A stretch of DNA of 6,046 bases. Origin: Promethearchaeota archaeon (GTDB taxonomy: Archaea > Asgardarchaeota > Lokiarchaeia > Sigynarchaeales > SOKP01). The notes beneath the pieces are model-generated. The model worked only from the letters and a program-made list of their open reading frames with translations. It was not told the origin of the DNA and searched no databases. The DNA lies in assembly GCA_030668025.1 (NCBI GenBank), contig DAOUUT010000237.1, positions 1-6,046 on the forward strand, read 5' to 3'. The position numbers and the translations under genes were made by a program. The first letter of the stretch is position 1. Each line of letters opens with the position of its first letter. Positions 1 through 6,046 of the stretch are shown here, in pieces.

Positions 1-1
1 G

Positions 2-295
2 AGGCTTATTTCAAGTATAGTTAACTTTGGAGATTCTTTACCAATGGACGAACTCGAAGAATCAATGAGAAGATCTGAAAAAGCGGATGTATTTTTTGTA
101 ATTGGTTCATCTTTAGTTGTAACACCGGCGGCAAGTATGCCCAGAATTGCGTGGAGGAATGGCGCAAAATTAATTATTTTAAATATGGGCGAAACTCCTT
201 ACGACGACGAAGCTGACTTGAGATTTTTTGAACCGATTGGAGAAGTTCTTCCTAATATAATTGATAGAGTAAAAGAAATGATGAACACAAATTAA
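2..295 (+). CDS. Sir2-family NAD-dependent protein deacylase (sirtuin), C-terminal part, 5' end outside window
   Basis: Sirtuins remove acetyl or longer acyl groups from lysine side chains, consuming NAD+ and releasing nicotinamide and O-acyl-ADP-ribose; the prokaryotic forms are cytoplasmic. The frame is open from the left edge (codons from position 2), so the ATG at 44 is an internal methionine, not the start. The 97 visible residues begin with VNFGDSLP, the segment that follows the zinc-binding cysteines. Next come the helix ELEESMRRSEKADV, the Rossmann strand with GSSL (GTSL in most sirtuins) that contacts NAD, the PAASMPRIA loop and helix, then the strand LIILN followed by TPYDDEADLRF and GEVLP near the end. 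These match the last third of the Rossmann domain and the normal sirtuin C-terminus. The catalytic histidine and zinc cysteines would lie upstream and cannot be checked. The DSLP and ADLR spellings recall SIRT6/7-type (class IV) enzymes. Family assignment is firm; the subclass is inference. Confidence 0.92.
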   Translation, partial: RLISSIVNFGDSLPMDELEESMRRSEKADVFFVIGSSLVVTPAASMPRIAWRNGAKLIILNMGETPYDDEADLRFFEPIGEVLPNIIDRVKEMMNTN

Positions 296-563
296 AATAT
301 TGGTATCATTAAAAACGGGTCAAAATGGTGTTAAGAGAAATGATTAACAGTATATTTCTTAATTCAAGTCATATTATTTTGTGTAAATAATTTTGTTATA
401 TATTCACCAATATCTTTATTTTTAGGCAATGCAACTTTAGTTAAAGTATAGATAGAACATCTTTAAACAAATATTTTAAATACTAATATATCCTAATATC
501 GATCTATAAAGAAAATATAGAATTAAGTATTTTTTATGGCTACTGACAAAAAAATCAATTGGT

Positions 564-580
564 TTTTTTATTTAAATAAA
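564..580 (+). promoter_or_regulatory. Possible archaeal TATA element for the PAS kinase gene
   Basis: A T-rich run flows into tttatttaaataaa, a TATA-like element centred roughly 22-27 bases before the kinase ATG at 597. Archaeal TATA boxes sit about 26 bases before the transcription start. Use of this box would put the start almost on the ATG and leave no room for the ribosome binding site at 586-594. A promoter farther upstream in the same A/T-rich region is therefore equally possible, and the background composition makes TATA look-alikes common. Confidence 0.25.
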
Positions 581-585
581 ATTTA

Positions 586-594
586 AGGGGTTGA
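586..594 (+). promoter_or_regulatory. Ribosome binding site that selects the ATG at 597
   Basis: The bases aggggttga match the archaeal Shine-Dalgarno consensus AGGAGGTGA at 7 of 9 positions, and one mismatch could pair as G:U. The pairing covers the TTG at 591, an alternative in-frame start, and leaves normal spacing of about 5 bases from the core to the ATG at 597. An in-frame stop (taa, 573-575) rules out a longer protein. This favours ATG 597 over TTG 591. Confidence 0.55.
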
Positions 595-596
595 GA

Positions 597-3500
597 ATGA
601 CAGCAACTAACGAAGGGTTATCTAATTCTGAGATAAGATATAATTACTTAATAGGTTCCATTTCTGAGGTTATAGGAGAATTAAATTTAGACGGAACGAT
701 TAGCTTTGTTAGCCCACAAGTTTATGATTTGCTGGGTTATTATCCAGATGAGATGGTTGGAACAAACTTCATTACATTTATCCATCCCGATGATGTTCCA
801 AATATAAAGAAGATTATAAAAAAAACAGTTAAGTCAAAAGAAGTTTCACTTCCAAGATTGAGACTTAAACACAAAAAAGGTAATTATATTCTTGTATTCG
901 CAAAAGGGAAATTAATAAAATTAGATGATAAATCTAGATTAATAGGTATTATAAGTGGTATCACCAAATTCAACGAAACTGAAAAAAAACTAGAGGAATC
1001 CGAAGAAAGATACAGAAGCTTAGTTGAAGACGCGCAGGAGGGTGTTTGGGCTTTAGATGAAAATGAAAATACTATCTTTGTTAATCCAAGAATATGTGAG
1101 ATGCTTGGTTATACTAAGAATGAGATGATGGGTAAAAATCTGCATTTATTTATACCGGATTCAATGAAGGAACGGATAAAAGGCAATCGAATAAGAAGAG
1201 AAAAAGGTATAAAAGAGACTTATGATCTCGAATTTCTTAAAAAGGATGGAACTATCATCTATACTAAAATAAAAGCAGCTCCAATAATGAGTGAAAGTCG
1301 GGATTATAAAGGATCATTTGCATACATTACGGATATTACAACACAAAAACATGCAGAAGATACACTACGAGAATCTGAAGAGAAATTTAGAACTCTATTC
1401 GAGATTGCACCAGCATCTATCATTGTTTCAGATTTAGAATCAAATATAACCTTATTTAATCAGGAATTTTGTAATCTTCACGGTATTACTCAACCAGAAC
1501 TCGTGAAAGGAAGAAAGATTAAAGAATTTATAGCAGAAAGAGATAGACCTATATTGAAGGAAGCAATAATTAAGACTTATAGAGAAAAACCACGAGGACC
1601 TATTCAATACACAATGTATAAAGAAGATGGAACAGAATTTTTAGCAGAGGGGATTAGTTCTGCACTTAAAGATAAAAATGGAAAAAATATTGGGTTAATA
1701 GGTGTTGTACAAGACATTACTGAGCGTGTTAGAAGTGAGCAGAAATTAAAAGAATCAGAGGAAAAATACAAGAGTCTATTCGAACAGTCCCCTATGGCGA
1801 TATTATTGATTAATTTTGAGGGTAAAATTGAAGATTGCAATAACGCAACGGAAGTTTTATTTGGATATACCAAAGAAGAGCTTTTAGGGATTGATTATTT
1901 AAAATTTGAGAATTTTTCTCTTGACACAAAACTCATATTAGCAAAGAGTTTTTCTAACTTTATAAAAACAGGAGTTCCAGAACGTTCTGAAATACAAATG
2001 TATAGAAAAGATGGAAAAATGATTTGGATTAGTTCTTACCCAATTAGTGTTAAAATAGCTGAAATATCGTACATTTTAGCTGTAATTCAAGATATTACAG
2101 ATCGAGTGCTTGCGGAGCAGGAATTACGAGAAAATGAAGGACTTCTCAAAAATGCTCAAGAATTAGCACATATTGGTCATTGGAAGCTTAATCCTTCAAC
2201 TATGAAGGTGTTTGGTTCTGACGAGTTATTCAAAATTTTTGGTTTTCCTGATGTTGAGGCGACAACTGAACAATTTGTTGCTGAGTTTGTTCACCCCGAA
2301 GATAGAGAAATAATCTTGTTTCACATAAGAAGAAGTATGGAAAAAGGTGAAAATTGGAATATTGAACACCGTATAATCTCTAAGGATGGTAAAGAAAAGT
2401 GGGTACACGCTTTATGTGAACCAATTAAAGATCGTGACGGTAAAGTCAACATATTGATTGGTACTGTACAAGATATTACCGAACGCAAGATCGCTGAGCA
2501 AAAACTTAAGGAATCCGAAGAATTATTTAGAACTATTTTTGAAACAGCTAAAGATTGTATTTTTATTAAAGATCGGTCATTGCAATATATTCGTATAAAT
2601 AAAGCAATGGAGGAACTATTCGGAGTTTCATCAGAGGATTTGTTAAATAAAACTGATATTGAACTTTTTGGTTTGGAAGCAGGAAAACATGTAATGGAAA
2701 TAGATCAGCGCGTTATTCAAGGAGAAATAATTGAAGAAGAACCAACTAAACCGATTAATGGAATTCCACACACATTTCACACAATTAAAGTTCCACTTAA
2801 AGATACTCAAGGAAATATTTATGGTTTATGTGGATTTGCTCGAGATATATCTGATCGTAAAATTTTCGAGCAGAAATTAATAGAATCTGAAGAAAAGTTC
2901 AGAACCATATCTGAACAATCATTAATGGGTATTCTTATACTTCAGGACGACAGGTACAAGTACGTTAATCAAGCAGCGGCAGATATGTTTGGATATACAG
3001 TTGAAGAATTGTTGGATACTCCACAGGGGGGTTTTATGAATTACATTCATCCCGAAGACAGAGAATTTGTTCGTGAGCAAGCAACGAAGAAACAGATGGG
3101 GATGGAGGATGTTGTAACAAAATACCAGTATCGAGGTTTAACAAAATCGAGTGAGATTATTTGGGTTCAACTTTATTCTTGTACGATTACTTTTGAAGGA
3201 AAATATGCAGATCTAATTACTAGTATTGATTTAACTGAACGCAAGAAAGCACAAAAGGCTCTTAAAGAATCTGAGAAAAAATATCATGCGTTATTTGAAA
3301 ATACGCCTATTGGTGTGACTATCTCTGATTATGAGGGGCATGTCATTGAAATTAATGAGCAAATGAAAAAATTATTAGGGTATGAGTTAGAAGAATTTCA
3401 AAAATTAGGTGTTGCAGCTGCCTATGCTAACGACCAAGATCGAATTCCGTTTAAGAATCAACTCGAAGAGCAGGGACATATTCAGGATTACGAAGTTGAT

Positions 3501-4319
3501 CTGAAGAAAAAAGATGGAAAAGTATTTCCAGCGTTACTTAATTCAATTAAAACAAATATTACGGGAGGACCAATTTACATCAACACTATAAGAGATATTA
3601 CAGAGAAAAAGGAAATTGAAGAAATAAAAACCCATTTGTTGACGCGTTTTTCTCACGAGTTTAAAACGCCGTTAATCTCAATTAATGGGTTTTCAGATTT
3701 GTTACTTTCTGAATATAAAAATAAATTAGATGAAAAAATGATTGGTTTCTTAGAGAGGATTAAAAACGGGGGGGAGAGATTAAAATTATTAGTAAATGCG
3801 TTTATGCAAAGCTCACAACTGGGGGAAAAGTTAACAAGACTAAATTTAAATAAAGAAAATTTATCTAATTTAATAAAACTGGGAGTTTCAGAAGTGGAAG
3901 GATTAATTCATTTAAGGAAACACACAATTAATTTGGATATCCCCGAAAAATTAATTGGAGAATTTGATAAAGAGAAAATTTATTCCGTAATAACTAACTT
4001 ACTAATGAATGCTATTAAATATACTCCTCTTGAAGGTAAGATATTTATCCATTCTAAAATTGAGGAGGAGGATATTTTCTTTTCTATAAAAGATAGTGGA
4101 ATTGGCTTAACGGAAGAAGATAAAAGAAATCTATTTAAACCGTTTGGAAAAATTGAAAGGTATGGAAAAGGTTGGGATATTATATCTGAAGGTATGGGTG
4201 TTGGATTACATCTCTCAAAAGAAATAGTAAGTTTACATGGAGGAAAAATTTGGGCAGAATCAGAGGGAAAAAATAAAGGGTCCACTTTCTACTTCTCTTT
4301 ACCAATAACTAATAATTAA
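597..4319 (+). CDS. Soluble multi-PAS sensor histidine kinase (eight PAS domains, HisKA, HATPase)
   Basis: This is a two-component sensor kinase. The PAS array senses signals or partners, and the HATPase domain then phosphorylates a histidine that is passed to a response regulator. Counting from ATG 597 (1240 residues), eight PAS/PAC units begin near residues 16, 139, 264, 391, 517, 644, 768 and 896. Each ends in a D-I-T-like motif (QDITER, QDITDR, RDISDR, SIDLTER and so on; the first is GIT without the Asp), followed by a helical linker of the ESEEKF/Y type. The fifth looks PAS_3-like (HIGHWKL) and the sixth PAS_4-like. HisKA follows, with SHEFKTPL and phosphoacceptor His1020. The HATPase has the N box NLLMNAIKYTP (about 1134-1144), G1 DSGIG (1166-1170), LFKPFGK and G2 GMGVGL (1199-1204). 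I see no membrane helix, signal peptide, LOV cysteine motif or receiver domain, so it is probably cytoplasmic. The signal and the partner regulator are unknown. No response regulator lies nearby. Confidence 0.96.
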   Translation: MTATNEGLSNSEIRYNYLIGSISEVIGELNLDGTISFVSPQVYDLLGYYPDEMVGTNFITFIHPDDVPNIKKIIKKTVKSKEVSLPRLRLKHKKGNYILVFAKGKLIKLDDKSRLIGIISGITKFNETEKKLEESEERYRSLVEDAQEGVWALDENENTIFVNPRICEMLGYTKNEMMGKNLHLFIPDSMKERIKGNRIRREKGIKETYDLEFLKKDGTIIYTKIKAAPIMSESRDYKGSFAYITDITTQKHAEDTLRESEEKFRTLFEIAPASIIVSDLESNITLFNQEFCNLHGITQPELVKGRKIKEFIAERDRPILKEAIIKTYREKPRGPIQYTMYKEDGTEFLAEGISSALKDKNGKNIGLIGVVQDITERVRSEQKLKESEEKYKSLFEQSPMAILLINFEGKIEDCNNATEVLFGYTKEELLGIDYLKFENFSLDTKLILAKSFSNFIKTGVPERSEIQMYRKDGKMIWISSYPISVKIAEISYILAVIQDITDRVLAEQELRENEGLLKNAQELAHIGHWKLNPSTMKVFGSDELFKIFGFPDVEATTEQFVAEFVHPEDREIILFHIRRSMEKGENWNIEHRIISKDGKEKWVHALCEPIKDRDGKVNILIGTVQDITERKIAEQKLKESEELFRTIFETAKDCIFIKDRSLQYIRINKAMEELFGVSSEDLLNKTDIELFGLEAGKHVMEIDQRVIQGEIIEEEPTKPINGIPHTFHTIKVPLKDTQGNIYGLCGFARDISDRKIFEQKLIESEEKFRTISEQSLMGILILQDDRYKYVNQAAADMFGYTVEELLDTPQGGFMNYIHPEDREFVREQATKKQMGMEDVVTKYQYRGLTKSSEIIWVQLYSCTITFEGKYADLITSIDLTERKKAQKALKESEKKYHALFENTPIGVTISDYEGHVIEINEQMKKLLGYELEEFQKLGVAAAYANDQDRIPFKNQLEEQGHIQDYEVDLKKKDGKVFPALLNSIKTNITGGPIYINTIRDITEKKEIEEIKTHLLTRFSHEFKTPLISINGFSDLLLSEYKNKLDEKMIGFLERIKNGGERLKLLVNAFMQSSQLGEKLTRLNLNKENLSNLIKLGVSEVEGLIHLRKHTINLDIPEKLIGEFDKEKIYSVITNLLMNAIKYTPLEGKIFIHSKIEEEDIFFSIKDSGIGLTEEDKRNLFKPFGKIERYGKGWDIISEGMGVGLHLSKEIVSLHGGKIWAESEGKNKGSTFYFSLPITNN
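990..3640 (+). repeat. Degenerate tandem repeat units encoding PAS domains 2 to 8
   Basis: The coding sequence repeats at about 372-384 base intervals. The start of each unit (a Glu-Ser-Glu-Glu-like linker, then Y/F-x-x-L/I) falls near 1011, 1386, 1767, 2145, 2526, 2898 and 3282, and HisKA begins at a similar distance after the last. DNA identity between units is low except around the linkers, where phrases such as gaatctgaagaa and gatattac recur. This fits ancient duplication with divergence of the sensing cores, not recent copying. Confidence 0.75.
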
Positions 4320-4389
4320 AAAAGTGTGAAAGAAAACTTAAATACGGAGATGACATAATTAAGCATTAGAAAAAAATCACCCAAAAATC

Positions 4390-4401
4390 AATTTTATAAA
4401 T
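4390..4401 (+). promoter_or_regulatory. Archaeal TATA box for the ACT-domain gene, probable leaderless mRNA
   Basis: The element attttataaata is centred about 26 bases before the ATG at 4423. This is the spacing expected when transcription begins at or next to the start codon. An A-rich stretch just upstream (ccaaaaatca) could serve as the BRE for TFB. There is no GGAGG-like sequence before the ATG, which also fits a leaderless transcript. The AT-rich background is the main reason for caution. Confidence 0.5.
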
Positions 4402-4422
4402 AAAAATAAGAGAAAGCATAAA

Positions 4423-4803
4423 ATGAAAGATATAGCTATTATTTTGGAAAATCGTCCCGGAGCTCTAGCTGATATGGGGGAAGTTCTAGGCAAAAATGGT
4501 ATAAACATGGAAGGATTATGTGGAATTCCCTTTAAAGATGGAGCTGCCGTTCACATTTTGGTTGAAGATGAAACAGTTGCTCGTTACATACTCGAATCAG
4601 CAGGTTTTAAAGTAAGTGCTGTACGTGAAGTGCTTGTCATGGATATTGGTCATAATGCGGGAAAACCCGGCTCTGGTGGGAAGATGGCTCGTAAAATAGG
4701 CAATGTTGGTGTTAATATTGACCTAATCTACTTTGCTGGAAATAACAAGATAGTCATCGGAGTTGATGACATAAATAGAGCCCGAAATGCATTAGCCAAA
4801 TAA
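4423..4803 (+). CDS. Tandem ACT-domain protein, putative amino-acid-binding regulator
   Basis: This is a 126-residue stand-alone protein made of two ACT domains and no catalytic domain. ACT1 (about residues 3-68) has the full beta-alpha-beta-beta-alpha-beta order: strand DIAIILEN, the ligand-loop motif RPGALADM (11-18), strand INMEGLCGI, strand AVHILVED, helix TVARYILESAG and strand FKVSAV. ACT2 (about 69-126) starts with REVLVMDIG, has a diverged loop KPGSGGKMARKIG (81-93), then VNIDLIYFA, KIVIGVDD and a last helix, and stops without a clear final strand. Such proteins resemble COG4747 and usually dimerise to bind small ligands, often amino acids, at the domain interface; the ligand here is unknown. 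The gene has its own TATA box, 103 bases after the kinase stop, so it need not share the kinase transcript. It ends 31 bases from the oppositely oriented ATPase gene. A membrane or DNA-binding segment is absent, so any regulation would act through protein contact. Confidence 0.88.
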   Translation: MKDIAIILENRPGALADMGEVLGKNGINMEGLCGIPFKDGAAVHILVEDETVARYILESAGFKVSAVREVLVMDIGHNAGKPGSGGKMARKIGNVGVNIDLIYFAGNNKIVIGVDDINRARNALAK

Positions 4804-4830
4804 TTAGAATGAGTATTATTATAGAAAGAA

Positions 4831-4866
4831 AGTTTTATTTTAAAATTCCATAAAATTTTTTATTTC
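4831..4866 (+). terminator. Possible U-tract terminator for the ACT-domain transcript
   Basis: Just after the ACT stop, the plus strand has agttttatttt and then a run of six T (4856-4861) followed by attt. Archaeal RNA polymerase stops at such U-rich tracts with little need for a hairpin. A weak stem of aaaatt and aatttt (4842-4847 with 4854-4859) precedes the run. The site lies inside the 3' end of the convergent ATPase gene, so the T content partly reflects its coding sequence. Confidence 0.3.
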
Positions 4867-6046
4867 TATCGTGTTCTTTTAGAACTTTTCTTCCTTCTTT
4901 GTTTGAAAGAGAAAGCGTCATGTTGCTAGAACGACTCAAGGAACCAGTAAAAACTTCTTGATCGTCAGCAAAAACAACAACATTTCTACTGGCAAATTCC
5001 GAATTTGCTTTTAATATTACTTTCTGCTTTTTTATTTCAACTTCTAACTCAATTCGCTTCTCTTTTCTATTTTTAGTAATTTGTCGTCCTTTATAATGCT
5101 CTTGAGCTTTAAAAGAATCCTTAAGGCCAATAGGATTTATTGGATTAATTACTATATCTTGACCGAACGAATAAATTTCGTAAGCAAGACGATCCGTTTT
5201 AAAATCTCTAACTTCAACAACGGGTCTTGCCAAATCTTTGTCTCTAAATCCATGAGGTACTTTAACGGTCATTTTGAGCGTTAGAACAGCAGAGATGTCT
5301 CCTCCTTCAATAAATATAATTGTATCTATTATTGACGGGAGCATTCCAAGCTCTATTCGACCAATGAACCTCTGTACTGCATCGATGGCTGAAGAAGAAT
5401 GAACTACACCTACCATTCCGACGCCCGATAATCGAAAATCAGAATAAATCTTAAAGTCTTCAAAGACACGAACTTCGTCGAATATCGTATAATCTGGTCT
5501 AACTAATAGAAGGATATCAGCAGAATTTTCAAGGCTTCCTTCTAGTTTGGTGTATTGCGTAATTTCGGGTCTAACTTGTAAATCTCGGACGCTTTCTAAA
5601 GTTTTTACTACTTTATTTTGATCTAAATAAAAATTTGCCAATGCAGCTGAAAATGTGCTCTTACCTGCTCCGGGAGCTCCAGCTACTAAAATACCTTCTG
5701 CTTTTTCTAATCTTTTATGTAATCGAGCATCAATTGAATAATCTGATAATGTGAGATTAACAAGCGGATGGACAGCAGTAATTTCAACAACGTTAGAAAA
5801 CGGAGGGCGCGTTATTACAATTCTAAATTCTCGTAATTGAGCAACGACGGCACCAAACTTCTCTATTTCCACGAACGAGCGCTCGTCCTCCCTCACCATT
5901 TCAATTATTTCCATCGCGACATCTTCTATGTCTTTTGTTGTTAAGGGTTCCTCACTTATTTTTTGCAGGTACCAGTTTCCAGGACTTCCTTTCTTAGCGT
6001 AGGGTGGTAGATCTTGTTTAAGATGGACGCTCATGGTGGTTTCATC
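4835..6046 (-). CDS. PINA-like PIN/RecA-type ATPase (COG1855), N-terminal PIN domain outside window
   Basis: This family joins an N-terminal PIN nuclease-like domain to a hexameric secretion-type ATPase. In Sulfolobus, PINA drives Holliday junction branch migration with Hjc and Hjm; the same role here is inference. The frame is open to the right edge: codons for D-E-T-T precede the Met at 6034, giving the family's DETTMSVHL junction, so that Met is internal and the PIN domain lies beyond. Counting 403 residues from the edge, Walker A is GAPGAGKST (123-131), the conserved Glu before RDLQV is 151, Walker B is DYTIFDEVR (185-193, D190/E191), the His box is GVVHSSS with His216, and then IDAVQRFIGRIELGMLPSIID. 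The TRxIDAIQR-like arginine I would expect after the His reads as Ser. The last about 70 residues form the family's terminal beta domain. The KH domain with its GKGG loop, normally between, is not found; a short basic linker (about 302-336) stands in its place. Its promoter is outside the window. Confidence 0.93.
   Translation of the reverse strand, partial: DETTMSVHLKQDLPPYAKKGSPGNWYLQKISEEPLTTKDIEDVAMEIIEMVREDERSFVEIEKFGAVVAQLREFRIVITRPPFSNVVEITAVHPLVNLTLSDYSIDARLHKRLEKAEGILVAGAPGAGKSTFSAALANFYLDQNKVVKTLESVRDLQVRPEITQYTKLEGSLENSADILLLVRPDYTIFDEVRVFEDFKIYSDFRLSGVGMVGVVHSSSAIDAVQRFIGRIELGMLPSIIDTIIFIEGGDISAVLTLKMTVKVPHGFRDKDLARPVVEVRDFKTDRLAYEIYSFGQDIVINPINPIGLKDSFKAQEHYKGRQITKNRKEKRIELEVEIKKQKVILKANSEFASRNVVVFADDQEVFTGSLSRSSNMTLSLSNKEGRKVLKEHDRNKKFYGILK

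Larger units (their letters stand above)
296..596. other. AT-rich intergenic region between sirtuin and kinase genes
   Basis: These 301 bases hold no convincing gene on either strand and no tRNA-like or other structured-RNA pattern that I can recognise. The strand after the sirtuin stop has T-rich stretches (for example ctttattttta, about 414-424) that could serve as a U-tract terminator of the archaeal type, but no single site stands out. The stretch 470-535 is almost pure A/T, with a short direct repeat of ctaatat (about 483-499) of unknown meaning. The right end carries the likely promoter and ribosome binding site of the kinase gene. Confidence 0.6.

Noticed and set aside
44..46. ATG at 44 as the start of a small 83-residue gene
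   Set aside because: The frame is open to the left edge and the upstream residues (ending IVNFGDSLP) are sirtuin-like, so this is an internal Met in a truncated gene.
325..390. 21-codon frame starting ATG GTG in the intergenic region
   Set aside because: No ribosome binding site, no recognisable motif, and lengths like this are expected by chance.
470..535. A/T-rich stretch with a ctaatat direct repeat as a possible replication origin or operator
   Set aside because: No origin-type longer repeats, no Orc1/Cdc6 or initiator gene nearby, and the repeat is too short for this base composition.
990..3640. PAS repeats as a recent tandem duplication or assembly artefact
   Set aside because: Units differ strongly in DNA and protein sequence; only short linker motifs are shared.
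4347..4359. ggag directly followed by ATG ACA TAA, resembling a two-codon leader ORF
   Set aside because: The ggag touches the ATG, so spacing is wrong for initiation, and there is no attenuator-like structure after it.
5081..5284. Plus-strand 67-codon frame, and similar minus-strand frames at 1604-1873, 2226-2408 and 3980-4285
   Set aside because: They lie opposite strongly supported genes, have no family resemblance, and read as shadows of the coding strand.
6032..6034. Met at 6034 (minus strand) as the start of a stand-alone 399-residue ATPase
   Set aside because: The frame continues to the window edge and the preceding D-E-T-T codons match the conserved PIN-ATPase junction of the family.

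Overview
The window is AT-rich and most likely archaeal. Three things point that way: a PIN/RecA-type ATPase of the COG1855 (PINA-like) family, a TATA-box promoter that appears to give a leaderless mRNA for the ACT-domain gene, and a Shine-Dalgarno match to the archaeal 16S tail ahead of the kinase gene. The style of the kinase C-terminus (LFKPFGKIERYGKGWD followed by GMGVGL and NKGSTFYFSLP) reminds me of the many PAS kinases in Asgard/Lokiarchaeota-like genomes. That is an impression from memory, not a search result.

Layout: (1) Positions 2-295, + strand, hold the C-terminal third of a Sir2-family NAD-dependent deacylase whose start lies before the window. (2) Positions 296-596 are a roughly 300-base AT-rich intergenic region with the kinase translation signals at its right end. 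(3) Positions 597-4319, + strand, hold a 1240-residue soluble sensor histidine kinase with eight tandem PAS domains, a HisKA dimerisation/phosphoacceptor helix and a HATPase domain; it fills over 60 percent of the window. (4) Positions 4320-4422 are a short spacer with a good archaeal TATA box about 26 bases before the next ATG. (5) Positions 4423-4803, + strand, hold a small tandem ACT-domain protein, probably an amino-acid-responsive regulator. (6) Positions 4835-6046, - strand and convergent with the ACT gene, hold the RecA-like ATPase part and C-terminal beta domain of a PINA-like ATPase. Its N-terminal PIN domain lies beyond the right edge.

The genes do not form an obvious pathway. The kinase has no response regulator beside it and no receiver domain. 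The ACT gene has its own promoter, and the ATPase is transcribed toward the others. I see no transposon, CRISPR array, tRNA, rRNA or defence cassette. The points most worth checking are the apparent absence of the KH domain in the PINA-like ATPase, the eight evenly spaced PAS domains in a membrane-free kinase, and the SIRT6/7-like look of the sirtuin tail.
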